From Variovorax jilinensis (GTDB taxonomy: Bacteria > Pseudomonadota > Gammaproteobacteria > Burkholderiales > Burkholderiaceae_C), in NCBI RefSeq assembly GCF_030316885.1, contig NZ_JASZYQ010000005.1:310001-374000 (forward strand): 64,000 nt of DNA. Direction: 5' to 3'. Numbering within the stretch: the first letter of the stretch is position 1; the number at the start of each line of letters is the position of its first letter. The notes below the pieces were generated by a model, which was not told the origin of the DNA, did no database searches, and saw nothing but the letters and a program-made list of their open reading frames with translations. This document shows positions 43,848-52,821 of this stretch, in pieces. Both the position numbers and the translations under genes were made by a program.

Positions 43848-45037
43848 CGCTTCGCCACCGGCGGGTTGTCGCTCACGATCAGTGCCTCGCCTTCGCGCAG
43901 GCCGTCGGTGACTTCGGCCAGGTGCCGGCTGCGCACGCCGATGCGCACCTCCCGCGGCTCCGGCTGCCCCTTCGCGCCGAGCACGCGCGCGGCGAACACG
44001 CCGCGCCGATCGGCCACGGGCTGCAGCGCCGCCAGCGGCACGGCAAGCACGTCCCTGGCCTGCGCCGCGACGAAGCCGACCTGCGCGGTCATCTTCGGCA
44101 TCAGTTCGCCGTCGGCGTTGTCGATGTCGAACAGCACCGTGTAGACCACCGCCTTGCTGGCAGCAGCGGCGCCGCCGGCGCTGCCCTTGGCGGCGGCCTC
44201 GCTCTCGCTCGACGGCGGCGCGGGCAGCACCTGGCGCACACGCGCGTCCCAGCGCCGCGGATGGGCGCTGTCGGCGTTGCCCAGCGTCGTGAAATAGACC
44301 GGCATCCCGGCCTTGACCCGACCGACATCGGCTTCGGAGACCTCGGTCCAGACGGTCATGGTCGTGAGGTCGGCGATGCGAAGGATGTTGGGTGTCTGGT
44401 AGGTCGCGTTGAGTGTCTGACCCGCACGCGCGTCGACCGAGACCACGGTGCCGTCCATCGGCGCATAGATGCGCGTGAAGCCGAGGCGCGCCTCCTCGGC
44501 GCGCTGGGTGGCCTGCGTCTGCGCGATCTGCGCCTGCAGGTTCGCGATCTTGGCCCCTGCGGATTGGAAGGCGGCCTCCGCGATCTGCAGTTCCTCGAGC
44601 CGCGATGCACCTGCCGCGGCCAGGAGCTTGTGGCGCGAGAACTGCCGCTCGGCGAGAACGAGCTGCGCGCGCTGATCGTCGAGCTGGGCACGCAATGCGG
44701 CCAGCGCGGCCCGGCCGGCGTCCACGGTCGCGCGTTGCACGCTGGGATCGATCTCGACCAGCAGGTCGCCCTTCTTCACGGTGCTGCCCGGTTCCACCGG
44801 AAGCTTCTGGATCAACCCCGACACCTGGGCACCGACGTCGACGAAGCGCCGCGGCTGCAGGGTGCCGATCGCGGTCACGGTGGACTCGATGTCGGCCCGG
44901 CCGACCCGTTGCGTGAGGTAGGCGGACTCCGGCTCGGAACGCCAGGCCCAGACGCCGGCGGCAGCAGCCGCCAGCAGCAGTGCCGTCGCCAGCAGGCGGC
45001 CGCGTCGTCGCAAGGGCTTGTCACCGTGTCGGCTCAT
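43832..45037 (-). CDS. macA: MacA-type periplasmic adaptor (membrane fusion protein)
   Basis: A 401-residue protein with an N-terminal membrane anchor, a lipoyl-type half motif (VDVGAQVSGLIQKLPVEPGSTVKKGDLLVEID), a long alpha-helical hairpin (residues about 95-170) and the second half IYAPMDGTVVSVDARAGQTLN. Beta-barrel and membrane-proximal domains follow. It couples MacB to the outer membrane channel. The start at 45037 overlaps the DUF4198 gene by four bases (ATGA). An alanine/serine-rich insert is present between about residues 285 and 305. Confidence 0.92.
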   Translation of the reverse strand: MSRHGDKPLRRRGRLLATALLLAAAAAGVWAWRSEPESAYLTQRVGRADIESTVTAIGTLQPRRFVDVGAQVSGLIQKLPVEPGSTVKKGDLLVEIDPSVQRATVDAGRAALAALRAQLDDQRAQLVLAERQFSRHKLLAAAGASRLEELQIAEAAFQSAGAKIANLQAQIAQTQATQRAEEARLGFTRIYAPMDGTVVSVDARAGQTLNATYQTPNILRIADLTTMTVWTEVSEADVGRVKAGMPVYFTTLGNADSAHPRRWDARVRQVLPAPPSSESEAAAKGSAGGAAAASKAVVYTVLFDIDNADGELMPKMTAQVGFVAAQARDVLAVPLAALQPVADRRGVFAARVLGAKGQPEPREVRIGVRSRHLAEVTDGLREGEALIVSDNPPVAKRWLQW

Positions 45038-45681
45038 CGGCGCGGCACCTCGAAGCTCAGGGTCGCGGTGTGGCGGACGTCCTCGTACTTCCTGCCGTCG
45101 ACGGTGGCGGCGCCGTCGACTCGCGCCGTCACTTCGAGCACGTAGAGGCCCGGGAACGGCGTCTCGAGCGTGAGCGTGCCGTCCGGCCCCGGCCTGAGCA
45201 CGCGCTGCCAGCCATCGGAGGTGTCGACGTTGACCTGCGTGGCGGCAACGATCTTGCCCTTCCACATCAGCTTGAACGTGTTGCCGCCGGGCTCCGTCGG
45301 CACCAGTTCGAGATCGTTGACCGGCTGCGTCTCGCTGCGGCCGGCCTTGGCCTGGTAGTAGTTCAGCCGGCCCGGGGCCATGCTGGCGCGCGCGGTCAGC
45401 CGCAGGTCGCCGGTCGTGCCGGCCGCATGGCCCGGAAGCGAGATCCGGTCGCCCTGGACGGCGGTGGCGTGTTCCTTGCCGTCGGCCGCCGCCGCACGCA
45501 CGGATGCCAGTCCTGCGACCGGTTGCGCGGGCTTGCCGACTTCGCCGAAGCGTCCGCTGGCGTCGGTCGGGCTCTCGCGCTGCAGCCAGAGATAGTCGGC
45601 CCGCGCGGTGCCGGCGAGGAGCAGGGCGGTTGCCGCGATGCAGGCGGCGCGGCGAAGGCCTGGGAGAGGGTGAGGGCGCAT
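45034..45681 (-). CDS. DUF4198 domain-containing periplasmic protein
   Basis: A 215-residue secreted protein: the signal ends at AGTARA and the mature part starts with a beta sandwich-like region DYLWLQRESPTDASGRFGEVGKP. It goes on to LRLTARASMAPGRLNYYQAKAGRSETQPVNDLELVPTEPGGNTFKLMWKGKIVAATQVNVD and GLYVLEVTARVD. It matches DUF4198, a family often found beside metal uptake genes and thought to bind metal or act as a periplasmic component. Here it sits between the iron membrane proteins and MacAB. Confidence 0.8.
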   Translation of the reverse strand: MRPHPLPGLRRAACIAATALLLAGTARADYLWLQRESPTDASGRFGEVGKPAQPVAGLASVRAAAADGKEHATAVQGDRISLPGHAAGTTGDLRLTARASMAPGRLNYYQAKAGRSETQPVNDLELVPTEPGGNTFKLMWKGKIVAATQVNVDTSDGWQRVLRPGPDGTLTLETPFPGLYVLEVTARVDGAATVDGRKYEDVRHTATLSFEVPRR

Positions 45682-45745
45682 GAGGATCGGGTCGTTTGAA
45701 TGAAGCTTGGTCGAGGGGGACGGGGCGCGGCGCGGCATTGCAGCG

Positions 45746-46096
45746 CTAGCTCGCGCCGGTGCAAGCGAAGGCCGCGGCACCCAGCGTCAGCACGAGCGCG
45801 AGCCCCGGCAGGAGACGCGGCCGGTAGGGCAGCAGCAGCGCCACGGGCAGGGCGCCGAGCGACAGGAAGCCGATGAAGGCGACGCTGCCCACGCTGCCGC
45901 CCCAGCCCGCGATGCAGGACGCCAGGGCCAGCGCCAGCAGCGCCATCGCGCCGCCGCGCAGCACGAGGCGCCGGCGGCGCGGCACCTCGTGCTGCTGCGT
46001 CAGTTGGGCGTGATGGCGATCCATCGCGAAGGCCAGCGCCGCCATGGCAGCGAAGCACAGGGCCGACGCCAGCAGTGAAGCGGACAGCGTGCTCAT
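45746..46096 (-). CDS. DUF3325 family membrane protein
   Basis: A 116-residue protein with three or four membrane segments (MSTLSASLLASALCFAAMAALAFAMDRHHAQL, then GGAMALLALALASCIAGWGGSVGSVAFIGFLSLGALPVALLL and a last segment). DUF3325 proteins accompany PepSY membrane proteins and TonB-dependent receptors in iron uptake operons. It overlaps the PepSY gene by four bases (ATGA), so the two are translationally coupled. The exact role is unknown. Confidence 0.8.
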   Translation of the reverse strand: MSTLSASLLASALCFAAMAALAFAMDRHHAQLTQQHEVPRRRRLVLRGGAMALLALALASCIAGWGGSVGSVAFIGFLSLGALPVALLLPYRPRLLPGLALVLTLGAAAFACTGAS

Positions 46097-47739
46097 GGAG
46101 GGTGGCTCCGAGTCGCGATCGATGCGGCGCCGACGCCCAGCAGCAGCGCTGCGGTGGCAACGCCGAGGCTCTCCAGGTCGCCGCGCATCCACTGCGTCCA
46201 GGGCCAGTCGCCGGTGCTCAGTCCATCGAGCGCGGGCAGCAGCAGGCACAGGGCGGCGAGTGCCCACAGCTGCTCGCGCCAGGCATCGAAGCGCGGCCGC
46301 AGCAGGGCGTGCGCGAGCGCGAGCAGCCACAGCCCGAAGAAGATGCGCAGTTCCCATCCCGTGCGCGACTCAAGCGCCACCGGCAGCAGGCGGTTGGCCC
46401 AGAGCAGGCCAATGCAGGCGATCGACAGTCCGGCGATCGCGGCGACGTTGAGGGATTCGATGAGCCGGTAGACCCGTGCGCTCGAAGCGCCGAAGGCGCC
46501 CGTGTGGCGGCCGCGCCGCTTGACCGTGAAGAGGATGGCGCCGGTGGCCATCATGGCGGTGCCGGCCAGTCCGGCCAGGAAGTACAGCCACTTCACGGCC
46601 CAGCCGCCGTAGCTCGCCATGTGCAGGCTGCCCATCACCGACTGCGCGAGTGGTGCCGTGCCGCCCGCCACGCTGCCGGGCCGGCGCAGTTCCAGCAGCC
46701 GGCCGCTCGCCGCTTCGAAGGAGGCCATGCCGCTGCTTGGGCTCAGGCGATGCAGGGCCTCGGCCTCGTCGTTCCAGCCGTACACCGAGATGCGCGCCGC
46801 GGCGTCGCCGGGGTGGTCGATCACCACGGCACGCACCGGCTGGCCCATCAGGCGCTCGCCGCGCGCCGCGAAGGGCTCGAGCGCGGGCAGCGCCATCGCG
46901 GTGCCGCTCGGCGCGGGCTTGCCGGGATTCCCGATCTGCTCGATGAACTGCTCTCGCGCCTCGGCACCGAGGCCGAAGTGCACGAGGCCGGCGGCCGGCA
47001 TGAAGGTCAGGCCGGAGATGACCAGCCCGGTGTAGGCGATCATGAACTGGAAGGGCAGCGTCAGCACCGCGACCGCGTTGTGCGCATCGAGCCAGCTGCG
47101 CTGGCCCTTGGCCGGTCGGAAGGTGAAGAAGTCCTTGAAGATCCGCTTGTGCGTGATGACGCCCGAGACCAGCGCGACCAGCATCGCCATGGCCGCCACG
47201 CCGACGATCCAGAGCCCCACGTTGCCCGCGTGCAGCTGGTAGTGGAAGTCCACGAAGTGATGGCCGCCGACGGTCGCGCGGTGTGCATCGGCCGCCTCGG
47301 CCGGCAGCGGACGGCCGCTGGCCGGGTCGAGCCTGGCCGAGGCGTATTGCCGGTTCTCGTCGAACCAGTACGCCGTGAGCCCGCCGCCGCCCTTGGCATC
47401 GGCCGGCCACAGCTCCCACATCGAAGCCTTGGGATGATGCTGCGCCATGTAGGCCACGGCCCATTCGAGGCGCTGGCCGCGGCTCGCGGCTGCCGGATCG
47501 GGCGCGGTCGGCTTGGCAGCCTGTGCCGCATGCGCGGCTTCCTCGGCCGCTTCCTCGGCGCGATGCTCGGGCGACATCCAGTGCGTGATCGGCTCGGCGA
47601 ACACGGCCAGCGTGCCGGTCAGGAAGATCGCGAACAGCAGCCACGAGAACCAGAGCCCGCACCAGGTGTGAAGCCACGCCATGGCCTGGCGAAAGCCGCC
47701 ATCGGCCATGCCGGTGCTCGGTTTGCCTTGCTTCGACAT
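46093..47739 (-). CDS. PepSY-associated inner membrane protein, probable ferric-siderophore reductase type
   Basis: The 548-residue protein has the PepSY-TM architecture: four to five membrane segments with GGFRQAMAWLHTWCGLWFSWLLFAIFLTGTLAVF at the start, two periplasmic PepSY-like stretches, and the membrane helix pattern DAHNAVAVLTLPFQFMIAYTGLVI and GAILFTVKRRGRH. Conserved histidines in the helices fit heme binding as in FoxB/PiuB-type proteins, which reduce iron from siderophores at the inner membrane. It follows DUF3649 by four bases. Confidence 0.87.
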   Translation of the reverse strand: MSKQGKPSTGMADGGFRQAMAWLHTWCGLWFSWLLFAIFLTGTLAVFAEPITHWMSPEHRAEEAAEEAAHAAQAAKPTAPDPAAASRGQRLEWAVAYMAQHHPKASMWELWPADAKGGGGLTAYWFDENRQYASARLDPASGRPLPAEAADAHRATVGGHHFVDFHYQLHAGNVGLWIVGVAAMAMLVALVSGVITHKRIFKDFFTFRPAKGQRSWLDAHNAVAVLTLPFQFMIAYTGLVISGLTFMPAAGLVHFGLGAEAREQFIEQIGNPGKPAPSGTAMALPALEPFAARGERLMGQPVRAVVIDHPGDAAARISVYGWNDEAEALHRLSPSSGMASFEAASGRLLELRRPGSVAGGTAPLAQSVMGSLHMASYGGWAVKWLYFLAGLAGTAMMATGAILFTVKRRGRHTGAFGASSARVYRLIESLNVAAIAGLSIACIGLLWANRLLPVALESRTGWELRIFFGLWLLALAHALLRPRFDAWREQLWALAALCLLLPALDGLSTGDWPWTQWMRGDLESLGVATAALLLGVGAASIATRSHPP

Positions 47740-47743
47740 GACG

Positions 47744-48016
47744 CTAGCTCCCCAGGCGCGGCCACAGGCAGCTGGCAGTGGCCAGCAGCGCGGCCGGCAC
47801 CAGCAGGCCGGCCCAGACGCGCGACTGCGGCACCGGCGAGAACGACCAGATCACGGCGCCCGTGTACACGACGAATGCCAGCTGCATGCCAGCCAGCGCG
47901 CCTTCGGCGCGGGCCGCGGCGGTGGCGGGAAAGGTCGCGGCGAGGAAGATCGCCGCGGCCGAGGCGAGCAGGTAGCCGCCCAGCACGGCAGCGAGGAAAC
48001 GCGACAGCAACGGCAC
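47744..48016 (-). CDS. DUF3649 family small membrane protein (iron uptake associated)
   Basis: A 90-residue protein with about three membrane segments (LLSRFLAAVLGGYLLASAAAIFLAATF, LAGMQLAFVVYTGAVIWSF, VWAGLLVPAALLATASCLW). It matches DUF3649, which sits between TonB-dependent receptors and PepSY proteins. It begins 3 bases after the receptor stop. The function is unknown, but the family is confined to such iron operons. Confidence 0.85.
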   Translation of the reverse strand: MPLLSRFLAAVLGGYLLASAAAIFLAATFPATAAARAEGALAGMQLAFVVYTGAVIWSFSPVPQSRVWAGLLVPAALLATASCLWPRLGS

Positions 48017-48019
48017 GGC

Positions 48020-50506
48020 TCAGTACGACGCGCGCAGCGTGACCAGCACGTTGCGCGGGGCGCCGTAGTAGCTGCTCGAGGTGCTCGTGTAGTACTTCTT
48101 GTCGAAGACGTTGTTGAGCGCCACCGCCAGCGACAGCTGCCTGCTGATCGGGTAGCGCACCATCAGGTCCAACGTCGAGTAGCTCGACTGCGTGAAGGTC
48201 TGGTCATAGTCCGGGCCGAGGCCCGTGCTGTAGGTGCGGCTCTGCCAGTTCAGGCCGCCGCCCACGGTCAGGCCACGGCCGATGCTCGCGATGCGGTAGG
48301 CCGTGAACAGCTTGAGCATGTTGTCGGGCACCTGGGTGTTGAGGCGAACTCCTTCGGAATCGCGGGCCACGGCGCGCGAGAAGCCGGCGCCGATCTGCCA
48401 GCCCGGCATCACTTCGCCGGCCGCCTCGAACTCGTAGCCGCGCGAGGTCGTGCCCTGCGCCGCGCGGTAGGCCTGCGAGCCATCGGGCGCGAACTGGTTG
48501 GGTAGCGCCACCGCGAGGTTGTCCTGACGGATCTCGAAGACGGCCGCGCTGACGTTGAGCCGGTCCTCGTAGAAGGCGCCCTTGACGCCGGCCTCGTAGG
48601 CCTTGCCCTTGAGGGGAGCGAGGTAGTCGCCGCTGATGGTGCGGTTGGTCTGGGGCTGGAAGATGTCGGTGAAGCTGGTGTAGGCCGACCAGTGGCTGCC
48701 GAGGTCGTAGACCAGGCCGAAGTAGGGCGTGACGACGCCGTTCTCGCTGCGCGAACTGGCGCTGGTGGTGCCGTCGAACAGGCGCACGTCGACGTCCTCG
48801 CTCCAGTTGCTCACGCGCGCGCCGAGGATGACCGCGAGCGCATCGGTGGGCTTCAGGCGTGCGGTCGCGTAGGCACCGCTCTGCTCGGTGATGGTGGTCT
48901 GGGTGCCGGTGCGCGGATTCTCGGGCTGGAAGGGATAGGCGCCGTTCCAGGTGTAGAAGTTCGGGATCTGCGGATTGCTCCAGCCGTCGTAGATCGGCGG
49001 CTCGTCCTTGGTGCGCGAGCCGTTCAGGCCGACGACGAGTTCATGCTGGCGGCCGCCGAGCTCGAACGGACCGCTGGCGTACAGGTCGCCCGAGTTCTGC
49101 ACCGGCTTGGAGTCCCAGCGGTTGGCCCACAGGCCGAGGCCGGTGCCGGTCCAGCGGTCGACGAAGCCGGCGGTGGCGTAGCCGATCACGTCGTCGTAGC
49201 CGCGCCGCGACTGGTTGAAGCCGGCGTGCAGCTTCCAGCCCGCGCCCAGCGTGTGGTCGACCGAGGCGAAGAACTGCTGCTGGTCCTGGTAGGAATGGGC
49301 CCAGTCGGCGGCGGCGCTCTGCGAGCGCGAGAAGTTCGACAGCGTGCCGTCGCTGAAATAGAGCGGCAGGCCGCTGCGTGCCGTGGCGTCGTTGTCGAGC
49401 TTCTGGATCGAGAGCCCGGCCGTCACGCGCGTCGACGAGGTGACGTCGGCCTCGACGATGCCGTAGAAGAGGCGCCTGGTCTGCTTGTAGCGGTCGATCC
49501 ACGAGTCGCTGTCCTGCACCGCGGCCACGATGCGGCCGCGCACGTTGCCGGCTTCGTTGAGCGGGCCGCCGATGTCGACCTCGCCGCGGTAGTTGTTCCA
49601 GGTGCCGGCGCTGACCGTGGCGTTGGCCTGGAACTGGTCGGTCGGCCGCTTGCGTACCAGGTTGATCGTGGCCGCCGGCGTGCCGACGCCGTTCATCAGG
49701 CCGGTGGCGCCGCGAATGACCTCGACGCGGTCGTAGAAGGCCAGGTCGCCGCTCTGGGTGAGCCAGCTGCCGCTCTGCGGAATGCCGTCGACCTGGTAGT
49801 TCTCGACCAGAAAGCCGCGCGAGTAGACCGAGTTGGCGTCGCTGCCGGCGTTGCCGTTCTGGATGAAGCTCAGGCCGGTGGCCTGGCGCAGCACGTCGCT
49901 GATCTCGGTCAGGCCCTGGTCGTCCATGCGCTCGCGCGTGATGACGCTCACGGACTGCGGCGTCTCGCGCAGCGTCAGCGGCAGGCCGGTGGCGGTGGCC
50001 ATCGGAGCGTCGGTGGTGAAGGAGCCGGTGCCTTCGGTCGCGGTCGAACGCGAGGCCACGACACGGACTTCATCGAGCTGGCGGGCGTCACCTGCGGATG
50101 CCACGGACGCAGCAGCCGCAGCGGGCGCAACGGCGGCCGCGGCCGGGCGCAGGACCCAGCCGCCCGAGGAACTGCGGGAGGCTTCCAGCCCGCTGCCCTG
50201 GAGCAGTTGCTGCAGCGCCTGGTCGGGCGTGTAGCGGCCATGGAGGGCCGTCGCCTGCTTGCCGCGAACCGCCTCGGCATCGACGCCGACGGTCATGCCC
50301 GTGCGCAGGGCCAACGCGTTCAGCGCGCTGCCCAGGGGCTGTGCGGGCTGGCTCCAGTCCAGGGCCGCCGTTGCTGCGGGCGGCGGGGTCTGGGCCAGGC
50401 TGGCGCCGGTGGCGGCGCAGAGCGCAAGCGTGAGGGCGGTGAGTCGGCGCGTCATCGAGCGCCGGCCGGGCGCTCGTCCTGTGTCGATGTTCGAGGTGCT
50501 TGTCAT
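48020..50506 (-). CDS. TonB-dependent siderophore receptor with signalling (STN) domain
   Basis: The 828-residue outer membrane receptor has a signal peptide, then an N-terminal STN signalling domain (LGSALNALALRTGMTVGVDAEAVRGKQATALHGRYTPDQALQQLL), the TonB-box region, the plug (PLTLRETPQSVSVITRERMDDQGLTEISDVLRQATGLS) and a 22-strand barrel ending in YYGAPRNVLVTLRASY. The STN domain talks to FecR so that ligand binding turns on the FecI-type sigma factor, both encoded just upstream. It belongs to the FpvA/FoxA-type siderophore receptors; the ligand is not evident. Confidence 0.93.
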   Translation of the reverse strand: MTSTSNIDTGRAPGRRSMTRRLTALTLALCAATGASLAQTPPPAATAALDWSQPAQPLGSALNALALRTGMTVGVDAEAVRGKQATALHGRYTPDQALQQLLQGSGLEASRSSSGGWVLRPAAAAVAPAAAAASVASAGDARQLDEVRVVASRSTATEGTGSFTTDAPMATATGLPLTLRETPQSVSVITRERMDDQGLTEISDVLRQATGLSFIQNGNAGSDANSVYSRGFLVENYQVDGIPQSGSWLTQSGDLAFYDRVEVIRGATGLMNGVGTPAATINLVRKRPTDQFQANATVSAGTWNNYRGEVDIGGPLNEAGNVRGRIVAAVQDSDSWIDRYKQTRRLFYGIVEADVTSSTRVTAGLSIQKLDNDATARSGLPLYFSDGTLSNFSRSQSAAADWAHSYQDQQQFFASVDHTLGAGWKLHAGFNQSRRGYDDVIGYATAGFVDRWTGTGLGLWANRWDSKPVQNSGDLYASGPFELGGRQHELVVGLNGSRTKDEPPIYDGWSNPQIPNFYTWNGAYPFQPENPRTGTQTTITEQSGAYATARLKPTDALAVILGARVSNWSEDVDVRLFDGTTSASSRSENGVVTPYFGLVYDLGSHWSAYTSFTDIFQPQTNRTISGDYLAPLKGKAYEAGVKGAFYEDRLNVSAAVFEIRQDNLAVALPNQFAPDGSQAYRAAQGTTSRGYEFEAAGEVMPGWQIGAGFSRAVARDSEGVRLNTQVPDNMLKLFTAYRIASIGRGLTVGGGLNWQSRTYSTGLGPDYDQTFTQSSYSTLDLMVRYPISRQLSLAVALNNVFDKKYYTSTSSSYYGAPRNVLVTLRASY

Positions 50507-50578
50507 AGTGTGTGTGAGTCCTTCTCACCAACTAAGACAATCGGCGCGCGAATTCGGGTAGGGGCTCTCGAAGTTTTT
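50507..50578 (-). promoter_or_regulatory. Candidate ECF-dependent promoter of the receptor gene
   Basis: The 72 bases between fecR and the receptor carry an A-run after the fecR stop, then a block GAATTCGCGCGCCGATTGTCTTAG in two parts, then AAGGA 10 bases before the ATG. In iron operons of this type the receptor is usually transcribed from a separate promoter used by the FecI-like sigma factor. The promoter elements themselves are not certain. Confidence 0.35.
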
Positions 50579-51568
50579 TTACCGTGCCGCCGTTTTCGCG
50601 GCGCTGACGCTCACCATCCAGGGCGACAGGCGCGAGACCTTCAGGGGCAGCGTGGCCGCCAGCAGCGCCAAGGCCTCGTCGCTGCGCGCGGTGGGAAGCA
50701 CCCCCGTGAAGCGCAGCTCCGACAACGCCGGCTCGTCCGCGCCGAGCAGCAGTCCGGGGCGATAGCGGGCCAGCTCGCGCAGCACCTCGGGCAGCGGCGT
50801 GTCGTCGAATACCAGCCTTCCCTGCTGCCAGGCGAGCGCAGTGGACGGCGCCGAGCTGGCCGCATGCGTGATGCCCTGGCGGTCGAAGCGCAGCTGACTC
50901 CCCGCGACGAGCTCGACCGACTTGTCGCTCGCTTCGCGCGGTCGCACCAGCACCCGCGACTCGGTGACCGTCACCAGTGTGTCCTGCGCCTCCTTGCGCA
51001 CCGCGTAGCGGGTGCCCAGCGCGCGCACGCTGCCGTCGCGGCCGATGACCACGAAGGGTGTCGAGGCCTTGGCGACCTCGACATGGATCTCGCCGCGCCG
51101 CAGCCGGACGCGCCGCTTGTCGCCGGCCATGTCGATGTCGACCGCGCTGTCGCTGTTGAGGGTCAGGCGGCTGCCATCGGCCAGGCGCAGCTCGCGCACC
51201 TCGCCGACGGCGGTGCGCTCGTCGGCAAGCCAGTAGCGCCAGGGCAGGGCACGGGCCACCAGCAACAGGCAGGGCACCAGCACCAGCAGGCCGAGGACCG
51301 ATGCGACCTGCCGGCTTCGAGGCTTGATGCGGACCGGGCGCGGCACCGGCGTGTCGCACGTCACGGCGTTCCACAGCTGCTGCATTTCCCGCAGCAGCTG
51401 GCCGTGACGCGGATGCCGTGCGCACCAGGCTGCGCAGTCGGCCTGCGTGCGGTCGTCGACGGCTTCGTCGCCGAGCCGGATGATCCATTCGGCTGCCTCG
51501 GCGCGCATGCGCGACTCGGGCGCGATGTCGGGCGCGTCCGGCATCGCGAGGGCGGCCGCCGGATTCAT
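50579..51568 (-). CDS. FecR-type anti-sigma/regulator protein
   Basis: A 329-residue protein: an N-terminal cytoplasmic DUF4880-type part (AAEWIIRLGDEAVDDRTQADCAAWCARHPRHGQLLREMQQLWNAV), one membrane segment (VASVLGLLVLVPCLLLVARALPW), and a periplasmic FecR domain with RELRLADGSRLTLNSDSAVDI and VVIGRDGSVRALGTRYAVR. The end has the short secretin-like STN region DTPLPEVLRELARYRPGLLLGADE. It relays ligand occupancy of the receptor to the sigma factor. It overlaps fecI by four bases (ATGA). Confidence 0.92.
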   Translation of the reverse strand: MNPAAALAMPDAPDIAPESRMRAEAAEWIIRLGDEAVDDRTQADCAAWCARHPRHGQLLREMQQLWNAVTCDTPVPRPVRIKPRSRQVASVLGLLVLVPCLLLVARALPWRYWLADERTAVGEVRELRLADGSRLTLNSDSAVDIDMAGDKRRVRLRRGEIHVEVAKASTPFVVIGRDGSVRALGTRYAVRKEAQDTLVTVTESRVLVRPREASDKSVELVAGSQLRFDRQGITHAASSAPSTALAWQQGRLVFDDTPLPEVLRELARYRPGLLLGADEPALSELRFTGVLPTARSDEALALLAATLPLKVSRLSPWMVSVSAAKTAAR

Positions 51569-52098
51569 GTCGCGCTCTGGGAGCTCGGCGACGTGGCCGC
51601 CGTCATGCGGCCGTGGCAATGAAGCAGCACCTTGGCGAGGTACTGCTTCACGCGTGTCTCCGAGACGCCGAGGCGGGTCGCGATCTCGCGGTACGACTGC
51701 CCGTCGACGCGCGCCAGCACGAAGGCGGTCCGGCTCTTCTCGTCGAGCTCGTGCGCCAGCATGGCCAGCACCTGACCCAGCATCTGCCGCTGCGAGGCCT
51801 GTTCTTCCGCGCTGGGCGCGAGATCGCCCTCGGACGTCATCGCGACGGCGCGCAGCACCTCGGCCTCCACCGTCATCCGGTGGAATCGGTTGATCATGAG
51901 CCGGCTCGCGACCACCTGCAGGAAGGCCCGCGGCTGGCGCAGCGTGGGCAGCTCCGGCTGCTCCATCAGGTTGACGAAGGTGTCGTGCGTCAGGTCGGAC
52001 GCCGCGAAGCCGCAGCGCAGGCGGCCCGACAGCCAGCCGCGCAGCCAGCCCTGGTGCGCGACGTACAGGGCGCGGATTTCGGGGGTGGAGGGGTGCAC
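51565..52098 (-). CDS. FecI-type ECF sigma factor
   Basis: A 177-residue RNA polymerase sigma factor of the iron-starvation group: region 2 GWLSGRLRCGFAASDLTHDTFVNLMEQPELPTLRQPRAFLQVVASRLMINRFHR and region 4 ELDEKSRTAFVLARVDGQSYREIATRLGVSETRVKQYLAKVLLHC. The GTG at 52098 gives the usual family length; the frame is open further upstream, through the Fur box, without similarity. A good Fur box lies 30 bases upstream. It drives the receptor operon once FecR is triggered. Confidence 0.9.
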   Translation of the reverse strand: MHPSTPEIRALYVAHQGWLRGWLSGRLRCGFAASDLTHDTFVNLMEQPELPTLRQPRAFLQVVASRLMINRFHRMTVEAEVLRAVAMTSEGDLAPSAEEQASQRQMLGQVLAMLAHELDEKSRTAFVLARVDGQSYREIATRLGVSETRVKQYLAKVLLHCHGRMTAATSPSSQSAT

Positions 52099-52127
52099 TC
52101 GCAAAGGACGGCAGTGAATCGAGAAAA

Positions 52128-52146
52128 GAGAATGATAACAATTCTC
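52128..52146. promoter_or_regulatory. Fur box upstream of the fecI-type gene
   Basis: GAGAATGATAACAATTCTC matches the 19-base Fur consensus GATAATGATAATCATTATC at 15 of 19 positions by my count and has perfect GAGAAT/ATTCTC arms. It lies 29 bases upstream of the GTG start at 52098. Iron-loaded Fur would repress the sigma factor and hence the whole uptake operon. Confidence 0.85.
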
Positions 52147-52172
52147 ATTACAGATATCACCCGAAGTGCCGC

Positions 52173-52790
52173 CTACGAGCGCGGATCGGTCCGGAACGGC
52201 TTGCTCAAGAAGCGCGAACCCCGCTCGCCGAAGCGCCATGGCAGGTCGACCGCCTTCGAGATGCCGATCCTCGGGCCCGCTTCGATCTCCAGCGGCGGAT
52301 GGCCGTCGGCGGGAGCAAGCAGGAGAAAGGGCGGCGCGTCGAGCGCCATGCCGTCGAAGCCGGCGTCGATGCCGAGGGCCTGGCCGAGCCGGCCGGGGCC
52401 GGCGCACAGCAGGCGGGGGTTCTCTGTGCCGCGCCTTTCGACCATGCGCTCCAGCCCGTGGGTCGGCTCCAGCGCGCGGATCAGCACCCCGGCGCCGTGG
52501 CCGCTCTCGCGGCAGACGAAGTTCAGGCACCAGTGGATGCCATAGGAGCGGTAGACGTAGGCATGGCCGGGCGGGCCGAAGAGCGACGCGTTGCGCGGCC
52601 GCAGGCCGCCGAAGCTGTGGGCCGCCGGCTCGCTGGCGTCGTAGGCCTCGGTCTCGACGATGCGCCCGCCCACGCCATCGACCAGCACGGTGACGCCGAT
52701 CAGCCGGCGCGCGACCTCGTGCGACGGACCTTCGAAGCCGATCGACGCGGTGGCGGTGGCGGTGGCGGTGAGTGGGGACGTGCGGGACAT
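52173..52790 (-). CDS. mpg: 3-methyladenine DNA glycosylase (AAG/MPG family)
   Basis: A 205-residue enzyme of the mammalian-type AAG fold. Landmarks are the catalytic Glu in [52 protein letters not shown], and [11 protein letters not shown] and [15 protein letters not shown]. It removes alkylated or deaminated purines from DNA. The N-terminal twelve residues are a short Ala/Thr repeat. It starts 31 bases after the HDOD gene that ends at 52822 and may be read through from the flagellar operon. Confidence 0.92.
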   Translation of the reverse strand: MSRTSPLTATATATASIGFEGPSHEVARRLIGVTVLVDGVGGRIVETEAYDASEPAAHSFGGLRPRNASLFGPPGHAYVYRSYGIHWCLNFVCRESGHGAGVLIRALEPTHGLERMVERRGTENPRLLCAGPGRLGQALGIDAGFDGMALDAPPFLLLAPADGHPPLEIEAGPRIGISKAVDLPWRFGERGSRFLSKPFRTDPRS

Positions 52791-52821
52791 CGACGCCGCA
52801 TGGTAGCCGCGCCCGGGCGGA

